Positions 16,891 to 25,262 of a DNA stretch of 36,323 nucleotides are shown here, one piece after another. Within the stretch, counting starts at the first letter, position 1; each line of letters starts with the position of its first letter. Under the pieces are notes generated by a model that searched no databases, had not been told where the DNA came from, and worked only from the letters and a program-made list of their open reading frames with translations. The translations under genes and the position numbers were made by a program. Location of the stretch: assembly GCA_023458215.1 (NCBI GenBank), contig JAEXAJ010000026.1, positions 1 through 36,323 of the forward strand, read 5' to 3'. The DNA is from Bacteroidota bacterium. Its GTDB lineage: Bacteria > Bacteroidota > Bacteroidia > Bacteroidales > Bacteroidaceae.

Positions 16891-17715
16891 ATGATAATGA
16901 ACAATTCTGATTTTTGGGTGTCGATAGATACTATTATCAATGAAGGCTTTACACCTGAAGGTTTGATAAAATTAGATCGTTATGCAGAAGAATTTATCAG
17001 CAGGAAGCTTATATATAAACGATTTTCACCGTTTGAACAGCATGGATGCTCAACGGGAGGTTCGTGTCATGTCATTGCATCCTTACTCGCGGGAGCAAAA
17101 ACTGAAGCAGATCATGGCATTAAAGGAGTCACGGACTTCAAAAGAGAGCTCCAATGCGGAGCGCAGCAAGCTCTAAGGATAGAAAAATGGGCTAGAGTTG
17201 TAGGTATTTGGATTGATAATGTTGAATGGTATCTACAGAATTCTTTAGGTGAAGAAATAGCTGAAGGTGGTGAAGCTAAGGTTTATGACCATGGTTCTAC
17301 ACTTATAAAATCTATAGGTCTTGATTATTTTGTTCAGCCGATTCTTGCCCTTGATAGAATATCCCTTCATAATGCTTACTTTCCGGAGACAGCTATCATT
17401 GTTATTGGTTTTGGAAGAAATGCCGAAGGTGACTTCAAAATAATTGTGGAGCAACCTTTTATTAAGGGTAAACGGGTTTCAGACGAAGAAATAGCTTGTT
17501 ACATGAATAATATGGGCTTCGAGTTACGTAATCTTCGAAATTGGACTTATGCCACTCCTGAGGTATATCTGAGTGATATGCACGATGAGAACGTGATAAA
17601 GTCTGATGCAGGTACATTTTTTGTTGTAGACTGTGATATCCGTATTAACACTCCGGAACTTAATCAGGGAGGAATTCGGAGTTTGACTACTAAGGTGGAA
17701 TTTGCTAAATTTTGA
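16891..17715 (+). CDS. Putative polyvalent-protein-type kinase
   Basis: This 274-aa protein is counted from the ATG at 16891; ATG 16897 is equally possible, while the upstream in-frame TTG at 16873 lies inside the -7 box. The second half looks like a minimal protein kinase: EGGEAKVYDHGSTLIKSIG gives a glycine-rich loop and lysine, YLSDMHDENVI a catalytic-loop-like Asp and Asn, and FFVVDCDIR a DFG-like metal-binding Asp. It resembles kinase domains of polyvalent proteins carried by phages and conjugative elements. The first 100 residues (FSPFEQHGCSTGGSCHVIA) have no function I can assign. It is flanked by duplicated wecA-like 3' sequence, with its own promoter and possibly a hairpin after it. 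The target is unknown. Confidence 0.68.
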   Translation: MIMNNSDFWVSIDTIINEGFTPEGLIKLDRYAEEFISRKLIYKRFSPFEQHGCSTGGSCHVIASLLAGAKTEADHGIKGVTDFKRELQCGAQQALRIEKWARVVGIWIDNVEWYLQNSLGEEIAEGGEAKVYDHGSTLIKSIGLDYFVQPILALDRISLHNAYFPETAIIVIGFGRNAEGDFKIIVEQPFIKGKRVSDEEIACYMNNMGFELRNLRNWTYATPEVYLSDMHDENVIKSDAGTFFVVDCDIRINTPELNQGGIRSLTTKVEFAKF

Positions 17716-17724
17716 GTAATGCAA

Positions 17725-17783
17725 GATTTGATTTATATTCTATATTATGAAGATATACTTCCATTTGAATAAATAATCTGAAA
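17725..17783 (+). repeat. Copy B of the duplicated wecA-like 3' end
   Basis: TTTGATTTATATTCTATATT, then ATGAAGATATACTTCCATTTG, then AATAAATAATCTGAAA parallel the end of the wecA-like gene. One frame gives MKIYFHLNK-stop, compared with MKKYFHLHLNK-stop in the intact gene. It looks like the displaced original tail of the operon or the result of a recombination. Confidence 0.6.
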
Positions 17784-17795
17784 CAGTAATAAAAT

Positions 17796-17833
17796 AACAG
17801 TCCTCGGTTCTGATAAAGGAATCGGGGACTGTT
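17796..17833 (+). terminator. Hairpin, probable 3' end of the CPS/kinase transcripts
   Basis: Arms AACAGTCCTCGGTTC (17796-17810) and GAATCGGGGACTGTT (17819-17833) pair over 15 positions with two G-U pairs around an 8-nt loop. No T-tract follows (AATATAG), so it could be a processing or stability element rather than a classical intrinsic terminator. Confidence 0.55.
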
Positions 17834-17956
17834 AATATAGAACATCTTGATAAGACTTATCTTAATTCATAGTGACGCCTATTTTATATAATTTGTTATA
17901 AAATTCCATCTTATATACAAAAATTCCCTCTATTTTTAATTTATTTAGTGTAATTA

Positions 17957-17988
17957 GTTGTCGAATTGCTATTTTTAAATACATTTTG
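17957..17988 (+). promoter_or_regulatory. Candidate promoter of the SusC/SusD operon
   Basis: GTTG at 17957-17960, 19 bp, then TACATTTT at 17980-17987 approximate the TTTG / TAnnTTTG pair. A start near 17993 would give a leader of about 38 nt. The match is imperfect. Confidence 0.4.
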
Positions 17989-18030
17989 CATGCACCATTT
18001 ATCAATACACAATTTAAATTAGGAAAACTT

Positions 18031-21000
18031 ATGAGAAAATTTTCAATGATTCTTTGTGCTTTATTCATAGCAAGTGTACAGATGGCATTTGCTCAAAATA
18101 TAAGCATAACGGGTACAATTAAAGGGGGAGGAGATGTACTTCCGGGAACTTCAGTATTACTGAAAGGTACAGGGACAGGAACAACTGCCAATGCGGATGG
18201 GCACTATACAATAGAGGCTCCTGCTAACGGTACGTTGATTTTTAGTTTTGTAGGGATGATCTCTCAGGAAATACCCATCCAGGGGAGAAAAGTTATTAAT
18301 GTAGAACTAAAAGATGAATCGGTCAATATTAACGAGGTTGTGGTAGTGGCCTATGGTGTTGCAAAGAAATCTACTTTTACGGGTTCGGCCGTTACGGTGA
18401 AAGCCGACGTGCTGGAGAAACGGCAGACATCAAGCATTTCACAATCTCTGCAAGGTGTAGCTCCGGGTGTGCAAGTTACCATGAATTCCGGTCAGCCGGG
18501 TGAGAATGCCCAAATACGTATTCGTGGTATCAGCTCACTGAACACGGGTTCGGAACCACTTTGGGTAATTGATGGTATCCCATACGAAGGAAACTTGAAT
18601 TCGGTGAATCCGGACGATATCGAGTCGATGACTATTTTGAAAGACGCCGCTTCGGCTGCCTTGTATGGTGCAAGAGGTGCTAACGGTGTGGTAATGGTAA
18701 CGACTAAAAAAGGTAAGAAAGATCAGGCTCCCACTATCTCTTTGAAAGCAGTGGTAGGTACTTCAAGCCGTGCTGTGTCGGAGTATAAGAAACTACATAC
18801 CGTAGACTGGATGCAGATGCAATGGGAAGCTATGCGCAATGGAAGTATTGGCAGCAGTACGCTGGGAGGTCTTTCCCCCGAGCAGTGGGCAACTGATAAT
18901 CTGATTAAAAACATTGTTTACAACCCTATCTTCCAAAATGGCAGGGCGGTGGATAAACCTATCGGCACAGATGGAAAAGTACTTCCGGGTACTACAGTGA
19001 TGTGGGATGAAGATTGGTATGACGCCGTTACGCAAACTCCTATCCGTCAGGAATACCAGCTCTCTATTTCGGGCGGTGCCAACAAAGTGAGATATGCCGC
19101 TTCGCTGGGTTACTTGAAAGATGAAGGTACTACCCGCGAATCTTATTTTACCCGTTACAACGGTCGCCTTTCTTTGGAAGCCGATATCAGCAAATGGTTG
19201 AGCACGGGTTTGAGTGCTGCTTTTTCGTACAGTGACCAGAACTATCCTCCGCAGGCCTACGAGAACATCGGTTATCCGTATGTATTTTCGCGTGTGGTAG
19301 CGCCCATCTATCCCGTGTATAGAAGGAATGAGGACGGTAGTGTGATGAAGGATCAAAACGGGGCTCCGGTGTTTGACTTGGGCGACGGAGATCCTAAGCG
19401 CCCTGTGGCATCGGGACAGAACCCCAGAGCTTCTCTAGGCTTGAATACTAAAAAGTATACCAAGACCACTTTGGACCCCAACTGGTGGTTCCAACTCAAT
19501 ATCATCGATGGCTTGACTTTCAAGAACAGCTTGGCGGTAAATACTTGGCATGGTGATGACGATCAGATGTACAGCCGCGTGTATGCCGATGCCAAAGGAT
19601 TAGGTTATCAGTATAAGTATCGCAATAATCAGATGGTGATTAACGCCAATCAGGTACTTTCATACAGCAAGCAGTTGGGCGATCATAACATCGGTTTGAT
19701 GGTGGGTCATGAATCTTCGAAGAATACCCGCAAATACTTGAGTGCACAAAAAAGTGGTACTTATTCGGATGATTTTCCGGAATTCTCCATGTCGACCACC
19801 ATGGTTAGTCTGAACTCGTATACCGAAGAGTTGAATCGTGAAGGTTACTTCGGTCGTGCCAGCTACGATTATAAGTCCAAGTACTTTGTGGAAGCAAGTT
19901 ACCGTCGTGACGCATCTTCACGCTTCTATATTGATAATGCGTGGGGTAACTTCTGGTCGGTAAGCGGTGGATGGACCTTGACCAGAGAGAAATTCATGGA
20001 GTCTGTGAAATGGCTCGATTTGCTGAAACTGCGTCTGAGTTATGGTATACAGGGCAATGATAACATGAGTGACTGGTACGCATGGCAGGGATTGGCTTCT
20101 ACAGGCAGCAACGCGATGAATTACAATGGCAACATGGGTGTTTTCTACTCTAAGATGGAAAACCGTGATTTGACTTGGGAGAAGAACAAGTCTTGGAATG
20201 TAGGTATGGATTTTGCCGTGTTGGGCCAACGTATCTCGGGTTCGTTAGAGTTCTATAACCGCCTGACCACTGATATGCTGTTCAGCTTGCCTATGCCTTT
20301 GTCCAATGGTTTCAGCCAAAGATACAAGAACATCGGTAGTATGGTGAACAGAGGTGTCGATCTCGATTTGAATGGTATCTTCTACGCTGACAAGAACATA
20401 GAAGCCGGCGCACGTTTCAATATGAGTTATCTGCATAACGAAATCAAGTCGCTTCCGCAAGATAAAATCATCAAGGATGACAAACAATGGCAGAAGGGAC
20501 ATGGCGCTTACGAATTCTATATGTATGAGTATGCCGGCGTTGACCCTGAAACCGGCGACGCATTGTATTACGGTGAAGGTGAGAATGGTAGAATCAAGAC
20601 TGCCAATATCGGTAAAGCATCTAAGTATTATGTAGGAAATGGTTTGGCACCTGTTCAGTTTACTCTTTCACCTTACATTAATCTGTATGGAGTTGACTTC
20701 TCGTTCTCATTGAGCGGTACATTCGGAAATCAAGTGTACGATTATGCTTATGAACGTATGATGCATACCGGAGGTAGCTACGGTACACAATGGTCTGCCG
20801 ATATCTTGAACCGTTGGACTCCGGATAACCGCAACACAAACATTCCGAAGGTAACGATTGGAGCTAATTCTTACTCTATCGCCTCTTCACGTTTCTTGTT
20901 CGACGGTGACTATATGCGTCTGCGTGCTTTGACCTTGGGATATACTTTGCCTAAGACATGGCTTGCGAAAGCCCATATCAAATCGGCACGTGTCTACTTC

Positions 21001-21135
21001 CAGGGTGATAATCTGCTGACCTTTAAGTTAGGCAACCTGCCCGACGGAACAGATCCGGAAGTGTTGAATGGAACACAAAGTACGAACTCGACGGCAGCGC
21101 GTACACTCTCATTCGGTATTAATCTCAACTTCTAA
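18031..21135 (+). CDS. SusC/RagA family TonB-linked outer-membrane receptor
   Basis: This 1034-aa SusC-type transporter imports oligosaccharides or peptides across the outer membrane with its SusD partner. I start at ATG 18031, where a clean signal peptide begins (MRKFSMILCALFIASVQMAFA, cut before Q22); a more upstream ATG at 17986 would place 15 extra residues before it. A carboxypeptidase-regulatory-like domain follows (about residues 23-105), then the plug with LQGVAPGVQVTMNSGQPGE, IRIRGISSLN and PLWVIDGIPYEG, then the barrel, which ends with phenylalanine. There is no N-terminal STN domain, so it is not an anti-sigma-signalling receptor. No glycosidase or regulator lies nearby, so the substrate is unknown. 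Confidence 0.95.
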   Translation: MRKFSMILCALFIASVQMAFAQNISITGTIKGGGDVLPGTSVLLKGTGTGTTANADGHYTIEAPANGTLIFSFVGMISQEIPIQGRKVINVELKDESVNINEVVVVAYGVAKKSTFTGSAVTVKADVLEKRQTSSISQSLQGVAPGVQVTMNSGQPGENAQIRIRGISSLNTGSEPLWVIDGIPYEGNLNSVNPDDIESMTILKDAASAALYGARGANGVVMVTTKKGKKDQAPTISLKAVVGTSSRAVSEYKKLHTVDWMQMQWEAMRNGSIGSSTLGGLSPEQWATDNLIKNIVYNPIFQNGRAVDKPIGTDGKVLPGTTVMWDEDWYDAVTQTPIRQEYQLSISGGANKVRYAASLGYLKDEGTTRESYFTRYNGRLSLEADISKWLSTGLSAAFSYSDQNYPPQAYENIGYPYVFSRVVAPIYPVYRRNEDGSVMKDQNGAPVFDLGDGDPKRPVASGQNPRASLGLNTKKYTKTTLDPNWWFQLNIIDGLTFKNSLAVNTWHGDDDQMYSRVYADAKGLGYQYKYRNNQMVINANQVLSYSKQLGDHNIGLMVGHESSKNTRKYLSAQKSGTYSDDFPEFSMSTTMVSLNSYTEELNREGYFGRASYDYKSKYFVEASYRRDASSRFYIDNAWGNFWSVSGGWTLTREKFMESVKWLDLLKLRLSYGIQGNDNMSDWYAWQGLASTGSNAMNYNGNMGVFYSKMENRDLTWEKNKSWNVGMDFAVLGQRISGSLEFYNRLTTDMLFSLPMPLSNGFSQRYKNIGSMVNRGVDLDLNGIFYADKNIEAGARFNMSYLHNEIKSLPQDKIIKDDKQWQKGHGAYEFYMYEYAGVDPETGDALYYGEGENGRIKTANIGKASKYYVGNGLAPVQFTLSPYINLYGVDFSFSLSGTFGNQVYDYAYERMMHTGGSYGTQWSADILNRWTPDNRNTNIPKVTIGANSYSIASSRFLFDGDYMRLRALTLGYTLPKTWLAKAHIKSARVYFQGDNLLTFKLGNLPDGTDPEVLNGTQSTNSTAARTLSFGINLNF

Positions 21136-21146
21136 AGATTTTAGTT

Positions 21147-22661
21147 ATGAAAAGAAAATTCTTATTATATACGGCTTTGTCCGGCATGCTGCTTCTGACA
21201 ACAACAGGATGTGGCGACTCTTTCCTGCAAACGAAACCCACCGACTCTGTAGGCTCGTCTGAAATGACTGACAATGAGCTGAACATTAGTTCTTTGCTCA
21301 ACGGTACATACAAGAAAATGATGGCATACAACGGTGCAGAATCGACTAATCATGATGATGCTTCATACGTGTCGTGGGTGATGAAGAACGAAGTGCGCGG
21401 TCTTGATATGATTATCAAGAGAGCCCGTTCGCGCTGGTATGCATGGGATTATGAATTTGATGAGCCCAGTCGCTTGGCAAATGACTATCACTCTCGTGTG
21501 ATCTGGCAATATGCTTATGCCATCATCAAGAATTGTAATGTGGTGATCGAAGCAACCAAGGGCTTCTCTCCCGAATCTTATAAATCATACAATGGCCAGG
21601 CCAAGGTAATTCGTGCTATGATGTATCATCAGTTGGTGAGGATGTATCAAAAAGCCTATCGGCTGAATCCGGATGCTCCCGGTGTACCTTTGATTCTGCT
21701 TCCGCCCAGTGCGAACTTTTCTGAGGATAAAGACGCTAAAGGACGTGGAAAGTTGTCGGAGGTTTACGTACAGATGGTTCAAGACTTGAATGATGCGATT
21801 GATGTATTGACTAATGCTCGTACGAACAAAGGTTATATCAATCAGCAGGTTGCTTATGGTTTCCTGGCACGTGTACAGTCAGACATGGCGTATGCCGGCA
21901 ACGACAATGGTTTCCAAAACGCTTTGTGGGATAAAGTGATAAGCAACGCTCAAGCTGCTTGCGAGGGATTGGGAATCATGGACCGCGCTTCGTGGGAATT
22001 AGGCTTCAACGATAATTCCAATAAGGACTGGATTTGGGGCTTTGTGAACGATAGTCAGGGAAATACCGGTTATCCGGGCTTCTTCTCATTCGCCGACCGC
22101 AGAAGTGGACGTACCGGTTATCAGAATGTACGCGTGGACAAAGCGTTTATCGACCTGTTCAGCGAAGCCGATGTGCGCAAACTCTTCATGCAAGAACCCG
22201 GTAGCAAAGAAGATGACAATGAATACTGCCCGCTTAAATTCATGGATAATTCACTCAAAACCGGACATATTCCGATGATGCGTGTTTCGGAAATGGTACT
22301 TATTCAGGCTGAAGCATACGCCAATAAAGGAGAGTTGCAGAAAGCTCAGGACAAACTGGATGAACTGCGCGCCAAACGCATTGAAGGTTATGTAAACGAA
22401 GCTCCTGCTGCTACCCGCAATGATATGCTGGAACGTATTTGGAAAGAACGTCGTAAAGAACTGTACGGCGAAGGTTTTGCAATGACCGATATCTTGCGTT
22501 TGGGCTTTATTGTGAATGGCGAGAAAGCAACTCGCAGCCAGTATCATGGACTTTGGGTAGTAAAGGACTTACAAGATAATGATAACCGTTTCATCTTCCA
22601 GATTCCGGTAGAGGAGTTGAATGCTAACCCGTTAATCACGGATAAAGATCAGAATCCTTAA
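21147..22661 (+). CDS. SusD/RagB family nutrient-binding lipoprotein
   Basis: This 504-aa surface lipoprotein caps the SusC barrel and binds ligand. The signal peptide ends at Cys22 (LLLTTTGC), with the family-typical continuation GDSFLQTKPTDSVG. Helical TPR-like segments follow, and the C-terminus carries GEGFAMTDILRLGF and FQIPVEELNANPLI, standard SusD endings. It lies 11 bp after susC and is followed by an intrinsic terminator, so the operon is just these two genes. Confidence 0.95.
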   Translation: MKRKFLLYTALSGMLLLTTTGCGDSFLQTKPTDSVGSSEMTDNELNISSLLNGTYKKMMAYNGAESTNHDDASYVSWVMKNEVRGLDMIIKRARSRWYAWDYEFDEPSRLANDYHSRVIWQYAYAIIKNCNVVIEATKGFSPESYKSYNGQAKVIRAMMYHQLVRMYQKAYRLNPDAPGVPLILLPPSANFSEDKDAKGRGKLSEVYVQMVQDLNDAIDVLTNARTNKGYINQQVAYGFLARVQSDMAYAGNDNGFQNALWDKVISNAQAACEGLGIMDRASWELGFNDNSNKDWIWGFVNDSQGNTGYPGFFSFADRRSGRTGYQNVRVDKAFIDLFSEADVRKLFMQEPGSKEDDNEYCPLKFMDNSLKTGHIPMMRVSEMVLIQAEAYANKGELQKAQDKLDELRAKRIEGYVNEAPAATRNDMLERIWKERRKELYGEGFAMTDILRLGFIVNGEKATRSQYHGLWVVKDLQDNDNRFIFQIPVEELNANPLITDKDQNP

Positions 22662-22709
22662 TTTCTTTGCGAAAGATATTCTCTTTCTTTAGAAGAAAAT
22701 TGATTATAG

Positions 22710-22746
22710 AAAGCGGTGGAGATTGATTTTCTTCACCGCTTTTTTC
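22710..22746 (+). terminator. Intrinsic terminator of the SusC/SusD operon
   Basis: AAAGCGGTG (22710-22718) pairs with CACCGCTTT (22734-22742), and the right arm runs into a T-tract ending at 22745. This is a classical rho-independent terminator 49 bp after the SusD stop. Confidence 0.88.
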
Positions 22747-22789
22747 TAATTATATGATATCTGTCAGTTTTTGAAAAGGATTTTTCTTT

Positions 22790-22797
22790 TATCTTTG
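22790..22797 (+). promoter_or_regulatory. -7 box for the acyltransferase gene
   Basis: TATCTTTG matches the Bacteroidetes -7 consensus. The nearest TTTG (22770-22773) is only 16 bp upstream, shorter than the usual 19-21 bp. Expected transcription start is near 22803, about 24 nt before the GTG start codon. Confidence 0.65.
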
Positions 22798-22826
22798 CGC
22801 GCGAATTAATTAATATCTATACCAAA

Positions 22827-23963
22827 GTGAATACACAAACTACTTATCTTGCTTCGAAGCCGCATTATGAGATACTTGACGGACTTCGTGGTGTGGCGGC
22901 GGTTATGGTCGTTGTTTTCCATTTGTTTGAAGCGCATGCCGGTGGCAATCACCTAGTACAAATAATCAATCATGGTTATTTGGCCGTAGATTTCTTTTTT
23001 ATGTTATCAGGTTTTGTTATTGGTTATGCCTACGACGACCGTTGGAACAAGATGTCCGTCGGTACTTTCTTTAAACGTCGTATTATTCGTCTTCATCCTA
23101 TGGTTATTATGGGGAGTATCATAGGAGCTATATTCTTCTATTTTCAAGCTTCTCCCTGTTTCCCGCCTATTGCGGAGACACCGGTCAGCAAAATGCTGCT
23201 GGTTATGCTACTGGGTTGTACTTTACTTCCTTTGCCACTGAAATGGGATATTCGTGGCTGGACTGAGATGCATCCGTTGAATGGTCCGGCATGGTCGCTC
23301 TATTATGAATATATCGGCAATATTCTATATGCATTGTTTGTCCGTAAGTTTAATAAGGTAGCTTTATCTGTATTGGTATTTGTGGCGGCATGCTTCACTG
23401 TGCATCTCTGTTTGACTGCGCCTGCCGGAGATATTGTAGGCGGTTGGGCACTGAATTGGGAACAGCAGTATGTAGGATTAGTCCGGTTGATGTATCCTTT
23501 CTTCGCAGGTTTGCTCTTGTCCCGGTTGGGCTGGCTGATACGTATAGATAAGCGAGCTTTTTGGTGGTGCAGCCTGATGATTGTAGTTGTGCTTTCTATT
23601 CCCCGTATCGGAGGAGAAGATGGTTATTGGATGAACGGACTTTATGAAGCTTTCTGTATTATCTGCATTTTCCCGATTATTGTTTCTATGGGAGCGGGAG
23701 GAAAGGTTACAGGTAAACGTTCTACCGCTGTATGTAAATTCCTGGGAGATATCTCGTATCCGGTCTATATCACCCATTATCCGTTAGTATATGCTTATAC
23801 AGCTTGGGCTTGCAATCATAATGCAACAATGGTCGAAGGTATTCCTTATATGATACTTACTTTTGTCGGCGCATTTGTTCTGGCTTATGCTTGTTTGAAA
23901 CTTTACGACGTGCCGGTGCGCAAATGGTTGACAAACCGCTTTCTGAAAGGAAAAAAGAAATGA
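22827..23963 (+). CDS. Acyltransferase family 3 (OafA/YrhL-like) membrane protein
   Basis: This 378-aa integral membrane acyltransferase has about 10 helices. The first helix carries ILDGLRGVAAVMVVVFHLFEAHAGG with the catalytic histidine of VFHLFE, followed by VDFFFMLSGFVIGYAYDDRW, FFKRRIIRLHPMVIMG and a late GDISYPVYITHYPLVYAY. The family transfers acyl (often acetyl) groups to carbohydrates or peptides in the envelope. The start is GTG at 22827; no in-frame ATG precedes the DGLRG motif. It is a single-gene unit between two terminators. Acetylation of the upstream capsule is conceivable, but nothing in the sequence shows it. Confidence 0.88.
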   Translation: MNTQTTYLASKPHYEILDGLRGVAAVMVVVFHLFEAHAGGNHLVQIINHGYLAVDFFFMLSGFVIGYAYDDRWNKMSVGTFFKRRIIRLHPMVIMGSIIGAIFFYFQASPCFPPIAETPVSKMLLVMLLGCTLLPLPLKWDIRGWTEMHPLNGPAWSLYYEYIGNILYALFVRKFNKVALSVLVFVAACFTVHLCLTAPAGDIVGGWALNWEQQYVGLVRLMYPFFAGLLLSRLGWLIRIDKRAFWWCSLMIVVVLSIPRIGGEDGYWMNGLYEAFCIICIFPIIVSMGAGGKVTGKRSTAVCKFLGDISYPVYITHYPLVYAYTAWACNHNATMVEGIPYMILTFVGAFVLAYACLKLYDVPVRKWLTNRFLKGKKK

Positions 23964-23988
23964 GTGTAAGTACTGAATAGTTTAAATA

Positions 23989-24024
23989 AAAATTCCCCGC
24001 TGCTGAACTGCAACGGGGAATTTT
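23989..24024. terminator. Bidirectional terminator between the acyltransferase and Hsp20 genes
   Basis: A perfect 11-bp inverted repeat, AAAATTCCCCG (23989-23999) with CGGGGAATTTT (24014-24024), has A/T ends on both sides. It can terminate the converging acyltransferase (+) and Hsp20 (-) transcripts. Confidence 0.85.
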
Positions 24025-24041
24025 GCTTATTAATAATTATC

Positions 24042-24485
24042 TTATTTGACATCAATGAACTTTTTTGCCTTTTCTTTTTCTTGTTCGGTGTATTTAGGCA
24101 AAGAAATGTTCAAGACGCCATTTTCAACCTGAGCACAGATTTTATCCTTATCTACATCTTCAGGCAGGATCATGGTCTGTTGGAATTTCGTATATGAGAA
24201 TTCACGACGTAGGTAGCGACCCTCTTTCTTTTCTTCGGTCTTATTCTCTTCTTTATTTTCAGTTTTCTTTTCCATACTGATGACTAAGTTGTTTTCTTCG
24301 TCGATATGAACGTTGAAATCTTCTTTAGTCATGCCCGGAGCTGCTAATTCTACTTTGTATTCTTTTTCTGTTTCGAATACGTTGATGGCAGGTGCGGTTG
24401 CATTGGCTTTTACCATCCACTCATTATCAAAGAAATCATTAAAAATGCTTGGTAACCAATTGGGGTTTCTTCTTACAGGCATCAT
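24042..24485 (-). CDS. Hsp20/alpha-crystallin small heat-shock protein
   Basis: This 147-aa small heat-shock chaperone is ATP-independent and holds unfolding proteins. The N-terminus MMPVRRNPNWLPSIFNDFF is the usual bacterial Hsp20 arm. The alpha-crystallin domain runs from about PAINVFETEKEYKVELAAPGM to VENGVLNISLPK, with the charged insert ENKEENKTEEKKEGR. A good Shine-Dalgarno AGGAG sits about 9 nt before the ATG, unusual among its neighbours. The 248 bp upstream to the next gene presumably hold its promoter, though I see no convincing TAnnTTTG box. Confidence 0.95.
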   Translation of the reverse strand: MMPVRRNPNWLPSIFNDFFDNEWMVKANATAPAINVFETEKEYKVELAAPGMTKEDFNVHIDEENNLVISMEKKTENKEENKTEEKKEGRYLRREFSYTKFQQTMILPEDVDKDKICAQVENGVLNISLPKYTEQEKEKAKKFIDVK

Positions 24486-24733
24486 AGTTATAGTCTCCTA
24501 TTCTTTAAGTTAAACATATAATTTAGGTTTGATTGAATTGTGATTCGTTTTTATCAAGTGTAAGTTTTATAACTTCTACTATTTGTTTTCCCGAACCGTC
24601 ATTCACTAATTATACTGCAAACCTTATGCCAACTATATCAGGCTTTTATATTTGACTATTTGTCATTTTATACTGACTATTTTACCTGTTTAATGCCAAA
24701 ATGCTATCTTTTTTATTTAAAATTGATTGAATT

Positions 24734-25201
24734 TTAGACTAATTTAAAGCGCATTCTCCATCGTCTCGCTTCGTCATTCCAGTCGTGGCTGATGATCTTA
24801 AAAGTTCCGATTTCCGACGTGTTTGCAACATGCGTGCCGATGCAGAGGCATTGGTCATAATCTCCTACTTTTACTACGCGTACTGTTTCAGAGGCATCTT
24901 CCGGCAATCGCTCTAAATCGAAACGACCTTTCGCTTCCTCTTGTGAAATGAATTCTGTGGTGACCGGAAGATGTTGAGCGATCACTTCATTTACCGCTTC
25001 TTCCAGCTTTCTCACGTTTTCTTCTGAAGGACAGCCTTCCAAACAATAATCTAATTTACTCTTCTTCCGTTCTATATGTGCTGATACAGAGCGTCCGCAA
25101 TTAAATAACCTAATCATTGTCTGATTGACAATATGCTCGCAAGTATGCATAGGTGCGATTGACACATCCTGAAATTTGGGGGCTGCTTGGTTTATTTCCA
25201 T
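24734..25201 (-). CDS. AlaX-like aminoacyl-tRNA trans-editing protein
   Basis: This 155-aa stand-alone editing domain is of the alanyl/threonyl-tRNA synthetase second additional domain type. It would hydrolyse mischarged aminoacyl-tRNA. The zinc site is visible: H19-T-C-E-H23 (HxxxH) and C120-I-G-T-H124 (CxxxH), with VANTSEIGTFKI after it as in AlaRS (THVxNTxEIG). I start at ATG 25201. An in-frame ATG at 25228 lies inside the 26-bp repeat arm (25218-25243), and the nine residues it would add look like translated repeat. Which misacylated tRNA it edits is not readable. Confidence 0.88.
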   Translation of the reverse strand: MEINQAAPKFQDVSIAPMHTCEHIVNQTMIRLFNCGRSVSAHIERKKSKLDYCLEGCPSEENVRKLEEAVNEVIAQHLPVTTEFISQEEAKGRFDLERLPEDASETVRVVKVGDYDQCLCIGTHVANTSEIGTFKIISHDWNDEARRWRMRFKLV

Positions 25202-25217
25202 AATAGACAAGTTTTTA

Positions 25218-25243
25218 TTTTTAGACATAAGAACAAAAGAACA
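25218..25243 (+). repeat. Inner-facing repeat arm, left end of the GxxExxY unit
   Basis: This 26-bp arm consists of TTTTTAGACA, then the 8-mers TAAGAACA and AAAGAACA. The identical 26-mer forms both arms of the palindrome at 30833-30919. It lies 16 bp upstream of the AlaX start codon. Confidence 0.9.
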
Positions 25244-25262
25244 TATTTCTTCTTATGGGCAA

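Larger units (their letters stand above)
17716..18030. other. Spacer between kinase and susC: remnant, hairpin, promoter
   Basis: No intact gene is visible. From left to right the spacer holds copy B of the wecA-like 3' end (17725-17783), a strong hairpin (17796-17833), a small palindrome GATAAGACTTATC (17849-17861), and a candidate promoter for the SusC gene (17957-17988). AGGA lies just upstream of the ATG at 18031. Confidence 0.65.

Noticed and set aside
18793..19356. 187-aa minus-strand ORF inside the SusC gene
   Set aside because: Antisense shadow of a certain gene; low-complexity composition and no motif.
25202..25228. Nine-residue N-terminal extension of the AlaX-like protein (start at 25228)
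   Set aside because: The extension is mostly translated repeat-arm sequence, and ATG 25201 gives a normal-length family member.
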